The notes beneath the pieces are model-generated. The model did no database searches and had not been told where the DNA came from. It saw only the letters and a program-made list of their open reading frames with translations. Both the position numbers and the translations under genes were made by a program. From an uncultured Lentibacter sp. (GTDB lineage: Bacteria; Pseudomonadota; Alphaproteobacteria; Rhodobacterales; Rhodobacteraceae): DNA of 64,000 nucleotides. The stretch spans positions 21,394-85,393 of the forward strand of contig NZ_CAKZKL010000050.1 in the NCBI RefSeq assembly GCF_937123735.1, written 5' to 3'. How positions within the stretch are numbered: position 1 is the stretch's first letter; the number at the start of each line of letters is the position of its first letter. Of this stretch, positions 1 through 9,626 are shown piece after piece.

Positions 1-219
1 CGGAACAGCCGAGGACAACGCGCCGACACATACGAGCGAAGCCCAGGCCCGTTCTTCAGTGCGCCAGAGTTTGCCACCCAAGACGCGCCACACAAGCACT
101 GTGGGCAGTGTCGCAATGCTGATCCGCGCTGCGGCGATCCAAAAAGGGGTCAAGGTCTCAAGAGCCAGTTCGATGACCAGAAAGGTGCCCCCCCAAGTCA
201 AGCCCAGAGCTGCAACCAT
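1..219 (-). CDS. DMT/EamA family transporter (partial)
   Basis: The gene runs off the left edge; 73 N-terminal codons are visible. The first membrane segment carries the motif ALGLTWGGTFLV, followed by TPFWIAAARISIA, which matches the first two helices of drug/metabolite (EamA) transporters with their conserved W-G and A-x-R positions. It is an inner-membrane protein exporting or importing an unknown small metabolite. The ATG at 219 is the only ordinary start in frame before a stop, yet the frame stays open upstream and 'ITAASWL' would lengthen the first helix, so a non-ATG start is possible. No strong ribosome site is seen. It lies beyond the ilvC terminator on the same strand. Confidence 0.75.
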   Translation of the reverse strand, partial: MVAALGLTWGGTFLVIELALETLTPFWIAAARISIATLPTVLVWRVLGGKLWRTEERAWASLVCVGALSSAVP

Positions 220-331
220 GAGCCAACTCGCGGCTGTTATATTGGGGGGCTGTGACAGAGGCGCGCCTTTCGATGTGAGCGAAACTGGTGGAACACAGGC
301 GCGCCCGCTATGAGCCGGAGCGTATCATGTT

Positions 332-357
332 GAAAGGGCGCCAGCTAGGGGCGCCCT
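332..357 (-). terminator. ilvC terminator hairpin
   Basis: Arms GGGCGCC (336-342) and GGCGCCC (350-356) pair perfectly around a 7-base loop and, on the minus strand, are followed by TTTC. The site lies about 25 bases past the ilvC stop, as expected of an intrinsic terminator, although the T run is short. Confidence 0.6.
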
Positions 358-381
358 CTCCGAACTTGTGTGCGCGAGAAT

Positions 382-1537
<1,156 letters not shown>

Positions 1538-1993
1538 ATGCTTGATGATTTGGATAGGCGCATATTGCGACAATTTCAAGCGGCTCCTGACATCTCGGTG
1601 GCTGAGCTGGCTGAGCGTTGCGCCGTGACGGCGGCAAGCTGTTGGCGGCGATTGGAGAAGATGGAAAGCCACGGCGTGATCATTGGGCAAGAAACCGTCG
1701 TGGATTGGCAGGCGCTTGGCTTTGCTGTGGAGGTAAGCCTGCGGATCACTCTGGATAAAACCCAGACCAATGCATTCGATCTCTTTATTCGGAGCGCGCG
1801 TGAAGTGCCTGAGATCCTGGAAATTCAGACATTCCTGGGGCGTGTTGACGTGCGTTTGTCGGTGATAGCACGGGATATGGCGCATTATCAGCTCGTCTAT
1901 CGTCAGCGCATTCTGACTTTGCCACATATCTCTGACATTGAAGCCTTGATGCATGTCGCGCAGATCAAGACAGATGAGAGCCTTCCAATATGA
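1538..1993 (+). CDS. Lrp/AsnC family transcriptional regulator (copy 1)
   Basis: A 151-residue feast/famine regulator. Residues 1-60 form the winged helix-turn-helix (LDDLDRRILRQFQ, then VAELAERCAVTAASCWRRLEKME) and residues 65-145 the RAM ligand domain (GRVDVRLSVIARDM). Such proteins form octamers that answer amino acids. Its stop overlaps the start of a second Lrp/AsnC gene of exactly the same length, so the two are co-transcribed and perhaps translationally coupled. It is divergent from ilvC, which suggests branched-chain amino acid control, but the ligand cannot be read from the sequence. Confidence 0.92.
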   Translation: MLDDLDRRILRQFQAAPDISVAELAERCAVTAASCWRRLEKMESHGVIIGQETVVDWQALGFAVEVSLRITLDKTQTNAFDLFIRSAREVPEILEIQTFLGRVDVRLSVIARDMAHYQLVYRQRILTLPHISDIEALMHVAQIKTDESLPI

Positions 1994-2445
1994 TGGAACT
2001 GGATGACGCTGATAAAGTATTGTTGCGCGCTCTGATGCAAGATGCGCGCTTAAGCAGCAAAGCTCTGGGAGAAAGGCTTGGCCTGTCTCAGCCCGCAACC
2101 TGGCGGCGCATTCAACGGCTCAAGGAGGTTGGTGTCATCAAGGGGCGAAAGCTTGTGCTGGACAGGGAGAAGCTTGGGCTGGGAGTAACGGTCTTTCTTG
2201 GCGTCAAGCTGGCGACGAAAGGGCGTGTTAGCCTCGAGGATTTTGAGCGGGCGGTATCAGCTATCCCCGAGGTCTTGAGTGTCGAACATGTGTTGGGGCT
2301 GTATGATTACCGCCTCAAGGTTGTTGCGCGTGATATCCCTGATTTTGAGCGTGTCCTGCGGCGCAGGATCATGACTTTGCCTGGTGCGGGCGAAGTTGAA
2401 GCCAATGTTTTGCTGAGTGAGGAGCGGCGCCCAGGCCCAATTTGA
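1990..2445 (+). CDS. Lrp/AsnC family transcriptional regulator (copy 2)
   Basis: Second 151-residue Lrp/AsnC regulator, starting inside the last codons of the first (ATG at 1990, stop of copy 1 at 1991-1993). The winged helix covers LDDADKVLLRALMQDARLSS to WRRIQRLKEVG; the RAM domain follows, with GLYDYRLKVVARDIPDFE. Copies 1 and 2 share the W-R-R-(I/L) recognition helix and the R-R-(R)I(M/L)TLP segment, so they are paralogues that may form mixed oligomers. The aminotransferase gene 61 bases downstream is a plausible co-regulated partner. Confidence 0.92.
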   Translation: MMELDDADKVLLRALMQDARLSSKALGERLGLSQPATWRRIQRLKEVGVIKGRKLVLDREKLGLGVTVFLGVKLATKGRVSLEDFERAVSAIPEVLSVEHVLGLYDYRLKVVARDIPDFERVLRRRIMTLPGAGEVEANVLLSEERRPGPI

Positions 2446-2506
2446 GCTAGGCGGATGGAAAAGTTGCTGCTACCCAAAGTAGAAAATCGCGTAACGGAGA
2501 TGGCCA

Positions 2507-3631
2507 ATGGCTCTTTTGCAAACAGTTGACCCTCAGGGTCTTGATGAATTTTCAGTTGTCTTCACGGACCGCTCCCTCAACCATATGAGCCAGCGTTTCC
2601 AAGCCGTCATGAACGATATCTCTGATATGTTAAAAGAGGTTTATCATGCAGATGCTGTGGCCTTGGTTCCCGGGGGAGGGTCTTATGCGATGGAAGCTGT
2701 CGCGCGCCAATTTGGCGCTGGCGCTCATGCTTTGGTGGTGCGCAACGGTTGGTTCTCTTTCCGGTGGAGCCAGATATTTGACGCGGGCAATTTCGCTGAG
2801 CAGGTGAGCGTGTTCAAGGCGCGTCAGACGGGAAATGGTGCTCAAACACCTTTTGCCCCTGCGCCGCTTGCGGAAGTGACGGCAGCCATCAAAGCACAAA
2901 AACCTGATGTAGTTTTTGCACCGCATGTTGAGACATCGGCCGGGCTTATTTTGCCAGAAGACTATATCACAGCTTTGGCCGAAGCCGCTCATGAAGTTGG
3001 GGCTTTGTTGGTGCTGGATTGTATTGCCTCAGGATGCGCATGGGTTGATATGCGCAAAACCGGCGTTGATGTTTTGATTTCCGCGCCTCAGAAAGGATGG
3101 TCCGCATCGCCTTCTGCGGGTCTTGTCATGTTATCGGAGCGCGCTACCGAGCGTTTGGAGCATACGGTATCTGACAGTTTTGCCATAGATTTGAAAAAAT
3201 GGCGGGACATCATGAAGGCTTATGAAAACGGTGGTCACGCCTATCACGCCACCATGCCAACCGATGCTTTGACGGCGTTTCGCGACACGATGCAGGAAAC
3301 GAAAAAATTTGGCTTTGACAGGTTAGAGACGGCGCAATGGGAGTTGGGAGAGCGTGTCCGCGCGCTCCTTGCGAACAAGGGCGTTCGCTCGGTTGCAGCC
3401 GAGGGGTTTGGTGCTCCGGGTGTTGTCGTTAGCTATACCAGTGATCCTGACATTCAGAATGGCAAAAAATTTGCAGCACAGGGTATGCAAATTGCGGCGG
3501 GTGTTCCGCTGGCTTGCGACGAACCCGCTGATTTTATGACATTCCGGCTAGGGCTTTTTGGGCTTGATAAACTTTATGATGTGGACGCAACCGTGGAGCG
3601 CCTCAAAACTGTCCTCGACAAAGTGCTCTAA
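2507..3631 (+). CDS. Class V aminotransferase (alanine/serine-glyoxylate type)
   Basis: A 374-residue PLP enzyme of aminotransferase class V. Visible features are the phosphate-cup segment VPGGGSYAMEAVARQ, the Asp that supports the PLP ring in LLVLDCIASG, and the Schiff-base lysine in ISAPQKGWSASPSAGLVML. The family covers alanine-glyoxylate and serine-glyoxylate aminotransferases; the amino donor cannot be fixed here. The start ATG has GGAG 7 bases upstream. Its stop overlaps the stop of the convergent UbiH-type gene by 4 bases. With the two Lrp genes upstream it forms a probable amino-acid-responsive unit. Confidence 0.85.
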   Translation: MALLQTVDPQGLDEFSVVFTDRSLNHMSQRFQAVMNDISDMLKEVYHADAVALVPGGGSYAMEAVARQFGAGAHALVVRNGWFSFRWSQIFDAGNFAEQVSVFKARQTGNGAQTPFAPAPLAEVTAAIKAQKPDVVFAPHVETSAGLILPEDYITALAEAAHEVGALLVLDCIASGCAWVDMRKTGVDVLISAPQKGWSASPSAGLVMLSERATERLEHTVSDSFAIDLKKWRDIMKAYENGGHAYHATMPTDALTAFRDTMQETKKFGFDRLETAQWELGERVRALLANKGVRSVAAEGFGAPGVVVSYTSDPDIQNGKKFAAQGMQIAAGVPLACDEPADFMTFRLGLFGLDKLYDVDATVERLKTVLDKVL

Positions 3632-4830
3632 AGCTTGACGCCAAGGCCTGCTTTCATGAGGGCTTGGCGGACAGGCTTGAAGCCATATAGCGCGCTGAGC
3701 CCGAAAGCTCTGATGTCGCGCAGCGGGCGCGCTGCGACCATCGAGGCTCGGTTGAGCGCGTCGATTCCTAAAATACGGGTGCGCACCTCGGCGTGTCGGC
3801 TGCGATGGTATGCGCGGAGCATTTGAGTGTTTCCGAGGTTTTCTGGTTCGGCTTTCGCCAAGTCAAACAAGCTTCGGACATCCCCAAGCGACATGTTAAG
3901 CCCTTGCGCCCCGATGGGGGGCACAACATGGGCAGCCTCTGCGACAAGGGCGGTGCGTTGGGCTGACATGTTGTCTGCATACTGTGAAATGATCGGCCAA
4001 AGAGAGCGGGGACTTGTCAGTTTAAGTGGCCCAAGTATCGCGCAAGAGCGTTCATTGAGAGCGGCCTCAAAATCAGCGACAGGAAGGTTTTGCAGGCGCA
4101 AAGCTTCAGGTGCACGCTCCATCCAGACAACGGCGGAGGCTGGGAGGCCATCGTGATCAGGAAGTGGCACAAGCGTAAACGGGCCGCCGGAGCGGTGGAT
4201 TTCAGTTGAGACATTCTGGTGCGCTAGCGGATGTTGAACCGAAAAAGCGAGCGCTTTTTGTCCGTATCGTAGCGTTTTGACGTTTATGCCAACGGATTTG
4301 CGGACTGCGGAGTTTCGCCCGTCGGCAGCTACCAGAAGACGGGCTTCTATGGTCTCTCCTGAGCTGAGCGTGACAAGAGCGCAGGATGTGCGCGTGAAGA
4401 CGGTATCGACCGACACACCTGTTTTGAATGTGATATTCTGATGCTGGCGTATCATGCTGACGCATTCCCGCCGCAACAGCCAATTGGGGAAATTCCAACC
4501 AAAAGGCTGGTCTGATATTTCACGCGCATCAAACTCTGATTGGATGCGAGGTTCTGGCGTAACCCCTCCTGCATCTATTATTCGCATAATTTGTAACGGT
4601 GCGGCCTCTTTTGCCAGATGTTCCCATAGGCCAATTTCAGACAACAGGCTCTTTGCTGGTTGCAAGAAGGCGGTGCTGCGCATGTCTGCGTTATGCGCGG
4701 TTCTTTCAGTGATGGGGGTATCGGGATCTGCGCAGACCACTTCAAAGCCAAGCGCTGCAAAGCTCAGAGCCGTGATCATACCTGCTATGCCGCCACCTGC
4801 GACAAAAACATCTGTTTGACTGTGCTGCAT
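3628..4830 (-). CDS. UbiH/UbiF/COQ6 family FAD-dependent monooxygenase
   Basis: A 400-residue flavoprotein hydroxylase of the ubiquinone family. It has the N-terminal FAD fold motif VAGGGIAGM, the mid-protein VAADGRNSAVRK segment and the C-terminal family signature AHVVPPIGAQGLNMSLGD. These enzymes hydroxylate the ubiquinone ring in the membrane-associated COQ complex; which position it modifies cannot be told. The ATG at 4830 is preferred to a TTG two codons earlier because GGAG lies 7 bases before it. The gene converges on the aminotransferase gene with a 4-base overlap. Confidence 0.88.
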   Translation of the reverse strand: MQHSQTDVFVAGGGIAGMITALSFAALGFEVVCADPDTPITERTAHNADMRSTAFLQPAKSLLSEIGLWEHLAKEAAPLQIMRIIDAGGVTPEPRIQSEFDAREISDQPFGWNFPNWLLRRECVSMIRQHQNITFKTGVSVDTVFTRTSCALVTLSSGETIEARLLVAADGRNSAVRKSVGINVKTLRYGQKALAFSVQHPLAHQNVSTEIHRSGGPFTLVPLPDHDGLPASAVVWMERAPEALRLQNLPVADFEAALNERSCAILGPLKLTSPRSLWPIISQYADNMSAQRTALVAEAAHVVPPIGAQGLNMSLGDVRSLFDLAKAEPENLGNTQMLRAYHRSRHAEVRTRILGIDALNRASMVAARPLRDIRAFGLSALYGFKPVRQALMKAGLGVKL

Positions 4831-4961
4831 GATCAAGCTCCAATAGATGCCTGCAAGTTAGCTTGGAGTTCGCGGCTTTCCAAGGTGTTGGGGCGCGTGA
4901 AAACAGCGCAATCCACGACAGCCGGGTTGTGCAATCTGTCGCAGTTTAGCGGTCACGAATT

Positions 4962-5612
4962 TCAGGCTTCACGCAGCGTATCCAAGAACGTGGAAAGGTG
5001 GTTTGTGTGGTGGTGAATATGATCTGCGGTTTCAGGTTGGGGAGCGACATGCACTGTGCGCATTCCCAAGGCATGTGGCACGATCAAGTTGCGTGGAACA
5101 TCTTCAAACATAGCTGACTTGCGAGGGTTGAGCTTTGCGGTTCTAAACACACGCTCAAAGGCACGCCTGCGCGGTTTGGGTTCAAACTCTGCATGTTCTA
5201 TCCCGAAGACAGCATCAAAAACACCTTCCAGTCCGCGGGCCTGTAACACTTTTTCAGCATAGGGCTGAGTGCCATTTGTGTAGACAATTTTTTGACCAGG
5301 CAAACCCTCAAGAGCGGCCCTGAGATCTGGGTCCTCTTGAAGCGGATGAAAAGAAATATCATGAACCTCCTCAAGATAAGGGATGGGATCAACTGCATGA
5401 TGTGTCATCAAACCCGCAAGCGTTGTGCCGTAAGTCGCCCAGTAATTTTGTCGCAGCTGATCGGCTTCCTGTTGTGAAACCGTCAGTTCTCGCATGACGT
5501 AAGTTGTCATTTTGCGTTCAATTTGGTCAAAAAGCGCCATTTGCGGCGGATAGAGCGTATGATCGAGGTCAAAGACCCAGGTGTCGATATGGCTGAAGAG
5601 TTGTCTATTCAT
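4962..5612 (-). CDS. HAD-superfamily pyrimidine 5'-nucleotidase-like hydrolase
   Basis: A 216-residue HAD phosphatase. Motif I is WVFDLDHTLY with the nucleophile DxD; motif II lies in KIVYTNGT; motif III/IV is seen as EPKPRRRAF and AMFEDVPRNL. The segment FDLDHTLYPP and the helical cap resemble the SDT1/PpnN group of pyrimidine 5'-nucleotidases. The frame opens 12 codons earlier with a TTG, but the ATG at 5612 starts nearer motif I, as in relatives, so it was chosen; neither has a clear ribosome site. Divergent from the GntR regulator. Confidence 0.8.
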   Translation of the reverse strand: MNRQLFSHIDTWVFDLDHTLYPPQMALFDQIERKMTTYVMRELTVSQQEADQLRQNYWATYGTTLAGLMTHHAVDPIPYLEEVHDISFHPLQEDPDLRAALEGLPGQKIVYTNGTQPYAEKVLQARGLEGVFDAVFGIEHAEFEPKPRRRAFERVFRTAKLNPRKSAMFEDVPRNLIVPHALGMRTVHVAPQPETADHIHHHTNHLSTFLDTLREA

Positions 5613-5711
5613 TTGCAGAGGGTTACCCAAGCCTATGAGGTTTTGCAACGGATGCGGACTTGCACCTTTTTCTTGCCGCGATAGGGTAACGGGATGCCAA
5701 AGGGGGCCTCT

Positions 5712-6350
5712 ATGAAAGAAGTAAAAACATCACAGAAAGACGCTTATGGGCTTATCCTTGAGGCTATTGACAGAGGAGTTTATCGGCCCGGAGATCGCTT
5801 GGTTGAGAACGAGCTGGCCGAGCGTTTCGGGGTCTCGCGCACGCCCATTCGAGAGGCTTTGCAACGTTTGGAGACACAGTCTCTGTTGACACGCGACGGG
5901 CGCAGTTTGATTGTTGCCTCATTGGATCACAATCAGATGGCTGAGCTATATGCCGTGCGCACCGAGCTGGAAGGGTTGGCCGCTCAGCTTGCTGCGCGTC
6001 ATGCAACGGATGAGGAAATGCGCGTTCTGCGCGATATGATTGAAGAGGACCGTGCCCTGGTTGACAGCCCAAATGCGCTGGCACAGGCCAACCGTAGGTT
6101 TCACCATCAGATACATTTGGCGTCACACAACAGGTTTTTGGTGCAACAGCTCAATCTGGTGCATCAATCGATGGCGCTGATGGCGACAACTTCGTTGGCG
6201 GCCGAAGGGCGCAGCGGGAAGGCTCTAGAGGAGCACGATATGATTGTGCGTGCAATAGAGGCGCGTGATGAGCACAAAGCGCGCGAAGCTTTGAAGTCCC
6301 ACATATCAAAAGCCTTCATTACGCGCCTCAAGCTTGACGCCGGGACGTAA
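5712..6350 (+). CDS. GntR family regulator, FCD (FadR) subfamily
   Basis: A 212-residue repressor-type regulator. The N-terminal winged helix has YRPGDRLVENELAERFGVSRTPIREALQRLE, typical of GntR proteins; the C-terminal all-helical FCD domain has the acidic and histidine positions (RRFHHQIHLASHN, EEHDMIVRAIEARD) that bind a metal and a small carboxylate. The ATG at 5712 is favoured over one six codons earlier because AAGGGGG stands just before it. The last 45 bases overlap, tail to tail, the end of the glycosyltransferase gene on the other strand. Its target is unknown. Confidence 0.88.
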   Translation: MKEVKTSQKDAYGLILEAIDRGVYRPGDRLVENELAERFGVSRTPIREALQRLETQSLLTRDGRSLIVASLDHNQMAELYAVRTELEGLAAQLAARHATDEEMRVLRDMIEEDRALVDSPNALAQANRRFHHQIHLASHNRFLVQQLNLVHQSMALMATTSLAAEGRSGKALEEHDMIVRAIEARDEHKAREALKSHISKAFITRLKLDAGT

Positions 6351-8219
6351 GCGAGAGGGCGTGTTACGCACGCCGTTTTCCAGAGCTTTCAAGGAATGCC
6401 CATGCTGTGTCTTGTCCCAGTAAAAGGGTTTGACCAGCAGTTCCAGAAGGGCCTTGTAGGCGGCCATCGCCCCGAGCGGGTAGTAAAAATGCATCGTGGG
6501 CACCCAGATAAACAGATGGCGCAGCGTGGGGCGTGATACCGCGGTCGCATTGATGAGCGCATTGATCAATTCAATAACCAGAAAGCTGGCACCAAGCGCC
6601 AATAGAATATCGCGCGAGACAAAAGCCTCAAGAGGATGGGGCAGGCCCAATAGGACCAGCCAGAAACTCCACAAGATGGGGGCCAGTATGAATTGTGATA
6701 GAGCCGTCACGAAATGCGCCTGCACACCGCAAAAGCGCCAAACTCCGATCTCTCGCATGAGACGCCTTGGGCTGCGCATATGAACAAGATAAGTCACCAT
6801 ATAGCCTTTGAGCCAGCGAGAGCGCTGACGCACCCAGGGCCAAAGGCGGCAAACAGCTTCCTCCCCCGTACGAGTAGGGATGACATCTGTTCGATAGCCA
6901 TAACGGGCGAGGCGAAATCCGAGATCAGCATCCTCGGTGACATTGTGTGCATCCCATCCACCGAGCTTTTCCAGCGCATCGCGCCTGAAAAACAAAGTGG
7001 TCCCGCCCAGGGGGATAATAAAGCCAAGCCGCGCCATGCCGGGTAAAATTAACCTAAACCATGCGGCGTATTCGATGGTAAAACAGCGTGCGAGCCAGTT
7101 TTGACGGCTGTTATAATAGTCCAAGACACCTTGAAGGCACACAAGATCCTCGCCCGCGGAGTGAAAATAATCGGCCACAACATGCAATTGATCGGCTGCC
7201 GGAGCATCTTCGGCATCCCAAACACCGACAATGTCACCTTTGCAAAAGTCCAAAGCATAGTTCATCGCGCGTGGTTTTGTTTTGGGCACACCTTCGGGCA
7301 CCTCCACAACTGAGAGCCACGGCGGCAGCTCACAAGATCTCAAGACCTCCTGTGTCAGCTCGTCATTTTCTTCCACAACCAGAATAACGTCCAACAGGGC
7401 CTTCGGATAGGTCAAGCGCTTTAAGCGCACAAGAAGCGCTGTGGCTATTTCTCGCTCCTTGAACAGAGGGACCATGACTGAGATGCGCGGGAGGTCTTTT
7501 TCGGGGCAGGTTGGGGGTGTTTGCTCAGGTTGCTTTGACATTTCGGCGATATACGAGACAAGGCGCATAACTGCGGAAATGATCAATGTTGTCACGGCCC
7601 AAATGGTGAGAATTCCGAGTGCAAGGCGCGGGAAGGCTGCAATGGCACCCACAAATGCGAGCAGTGCAAGAATCGTCATAACCAAACGCTTGCGGCTTGT
7701 GTGGTGTTGCCATGTGCGGCAGCTGAAGTCTTCTGATACGCGCGCTGATGCTCGCGTGCGCAGCGCAGATTTATGGTGTGTTGTGATCCAATCGATGATC
7801 TTGTCATGCTCTGCAAAAGCGAAAGTGAATTTTGAGCGATCCTTCACATGGTGAGCCAAAAAATCTCGGTAGCTTTCAGGGCAAGAGGCAAGAAGTGTTA
7901 TCTGGCCATTGTTTTTTTGCCAGGGAATGATGGCGTAGCGCAGCAAGACCCCCGGATCAAAAAGAGCAGATAAGGTCTGATCAGGGGGGCTGGCAGTGAG
8001 GTCAATCAGCGGGAGGCGCAAAAAAGCTGCGTGGGCGTTGACGATTTCATCCGGGGTTAGAACGCTTTGCTGGCGTAAGCAGCGCTCAACACTGGTATCA
8101 AGGCGGCGAGCTTCGGTGACTGCGGCCATCAATGCACTGGGGCTGATTAAGCCGGCGTCCAAAAGGTAATGCCCAAAATCGCCTTGAACACCAGAAGGCC
8201 TGCGCTTTAACGGTTGCAT
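6306..8219 (-). CDS. Membrane GT2 glycosyltransferase with N-terminal MshEN-like domain
   Basis: A 637-residue protein. Residues 15-140 (FGHYLLDAGLISPSAL onward) resemble the MshEN/GspE N-terminal domain, which in some proteins binds c-di-GMP. Two membrane helices follow, then a cytoplasmic GT2 domain (about 240-450) with WDAEDAP, TEDADLGFRL and RQRSRWLKGY, the D-D-D-QxxRW set of processive synthases, then more helices. It probably polymerises or transfers a cell-surface sugar. The ATG at 8219 is chosen over a TTG six codons earlier. A triple TTAA-N7 array upstream points to CtrA control. Its end overlaps the GntR gene by 45 bases. Confidence 0.85.
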   Translation of the reverse strand: MQPLKRRPSGVQGDFGHYLLDAGLISPSALMAAVTEARRLDTSVERCLRQQSVLTPDEIVNAHAAFLRLPLIDLTASPPDQTLSALFDPGVLLRYAIIPWQKNNGQITLLASCPESYRDFLAHHVKDRSKFTFAFAEHDKIIDWITTHHKSALRTRASARVSEDFSCRTWQHHTSRKRLVMTILALLAFVGAIAAFPRLALGILTIWAVTTLIISAVMRLVSYIAEMSKQPEQTPPTCPEKDLPRISVMVPLFKEREIATALLVRLKRLTYPKALLDVILVVEENDELTQEVLRSCELPPWLSVVEVPEGVPKTKPRAMNYALDFCKGDIVGVWDAEDAPAADQLHVVADYFHSAGEDLVCLQGVLDYYNSRQNWLARCFTIEYAAWFRLILPGMARLGFIIPLGGTTLFFRRDALEKLGGWDAHNVTEDADLGFRLARYGYRTDVIPTRTGEEAVCRLWPWVRQRSRWLKGYMVTYLVHMRSPRRLMREIGVWRFCGVQAHFVTALSQFILAPILWSFWLVLLGLPHPLEAFVSRDILLALGASFLVIELINALINATAVSRPTLRHLFIWVPTMHFYYPLGAMAAYKALLELLVKPFYWDKTQHGHSLKALENGVRNTPSRLRPGVKLEARNEGF

Positions 8220-8273
8220 CGCGGAACACTCACCCAAACAAAACTATGACTGGTTGAGGGTATGTGAATTTGG

Positions 8274-8299
8274 TTAACTGGCCGTTAACTAAATCTTAA
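8274..8299 (-). promoter_or_regulatory. Triple TTAA-N7 array (candidate CtrA sites)
   Basis: TTAA occurs at 8274-8277, 8285-8288 and 8296-8299 with exactly 7 bases between neighbours, giving two overlapping copies of the alphaproteobacterial CtrA site TTAA-N7-TTAA. The array lies 55-80 bases upstream of the glycosyltransferase ATG, where an activator or repressor would act. Binding is inferred from the motif only. Confidence 0.65.
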
Positions 8300-8327
8300 C
8301 AAGATGTTACCAGCTGCTCTTAAATAG

Positions 8328-9482
8328 TTAACGCGCCGCCATGTAGCCGGCAAACTTCTCAAACAGGTAAAAGCTATCTTGCGGGCCTGGGCTTGCTTCC
8401 GGATGGTGCTGGACAGAGTAAACTGGCCTGCCTTCAAGCGCGATCCCGCAATTTGACCCGTCAAAGAGCGATATATGGGTTTCGCGCACCCCTTTGGGGA
8501 GTGTTTGCGCATCAACCGCAAAGCCGTGATTCATTGAGGTGATCTCAACTTTGCCACTGTCGACATCTTTCACGGGGTGGTTGGCTCCGTGGTGCCCGTG
8601 GTTCATCTTGATCGTTTTCCCGCCCAAAGCCAACGCCAACATTTGATGCCCCAAACAAATGCCAAAAATCGGCAAGTCTGTTGTGTCCAAAATTTCGCGG
8701 ATCATCGGAACGGCATAGGCGCCTGTGGCGGCCGGGTCTCCCGGTCCGTTTGACAGAAATACGCCATCCGGCTTGTGTGCAAGCACGTCTTCGGCAGTTG
8801 CTGTAGCTGGTAACACCGTCACGTCACAGCCAACTGAGGCAAGACACCGCAGGATGTTGCGTTTCGCCCCGTAATCGAGAGCAACAACTTTGTATTTTGG
8901 CGCTTCTTGTGCTGTGTAGCCTTCTGGCCAGGCCCAAAGCATTTCGTTCCATTGGTAGGTTTGCGCACATGTGACCTTTTTGGCGAGATCAAGACCTTCC
9001 AAGCCGCTAAAGCCTTTGGCCAAAGCCACAAGGGCGCTCGTATCAAAATTGCCGCTTGGATCGTGCGCCAGAGCGGCATGTGGTGCGCCCTGTTGCCGAA
9101 TGGCACGCGTTAAACGACGGGTATCAACACCACCGATAGCAATACGTCCGCGCGCCGCCAGCCAGTTTGAAAGATCTTCTGTTGCGCGCCAATTGCTGGG
9201 GGATGTTGGATCCCATTTGACAACCATGCCTTCTGCAACAGGGTCTGCTGTCTCGTTGTCTTCTGTATTGACGCCCGTATTACCAATGTGGGGAAAGGTA
9301 AATGTCACGATCTGCCCAGCATATGAGGGGTCAGTCATGATTTCTTGATAGCCTGTCATGGCTGTGTTGAAGCAAAGCTCGGCAACACACTGTCCCGTTG
9401 CCCCAAACCCGTGTCCGTAAAAAACTGTTCCGTCAGCAAGTGCAAGACATGCTGTCGGATGCGAGGGGGTTGCCTGCGCCAT
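8328..9482 (-). CDS. carA: Carbamoyl-phosphate synthase small subunit
   Basis: The glutaminase subunit of carbamoyl-phosphate synthase, which feeds ammonia to CarB for pyrimidine and arginine synthesis. Of its 384 residues the first half is the CarA-specific domain (TGYQEIMTDPSYAGQ) and the second a class I glutamine amidotransferase with nucleophile Cys in FGICLGHQMLALALGG and the His-Glu pair in SVQHHPEASPGP. The ATG at 9482 has GGAG 8 bases upstream; an in-frame GTG three codons earlier overlaps that site. carB is not in the window. Divergent from yqeY, a common arrangement in this group. Confidence 0.96.
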   Translation of the reverse strand: MAQATPSHPTACLALADGTVFYGHGFGATGQCVAELCFNTAMTGYQEIMTDPSYAGQIVTFTFPHIGNTGVNTEDNETADPVAEGMVVKWDPTSPSNWRATEDLSNWLAARGRIAIGGVDTRRLTRAIRQQGAPHAALAHDPSGNFDTSALVALAKGFSGLEGLDLAKKVTCAQTYQWNEMLWAWPEGYTAQEAPKYKVVALDYGAKRNILRCLASVGCDVTVLPATATAEDVLAHKPDGVFLSNGPGDPAATGAYAVPMIREILDTTDLPIFGICLGHQMLALALGGKTIKMNHGHHGANHPVKDVDSGKVEITSMNHGFAVDAQTLPKGVRETHISLFDGSNCGIALEGRPVYSVQHHPEASPGPQDSFYLFEKFAGYMAAR

Positions 9483-9626
9483 TTGGGTCACTCCAGCCAG
9501 TAAATTGGCGCATTCCTACGTCTGAGGCCCGCGAGCGTCAAGGCCTCATGCGCCTGTTGTCTCGGGGCCCAGTCTTCGTTAATGTTGATAAGCTGATCCT
9601 CAACCTAGCTTAAAGGCGATTCAATC

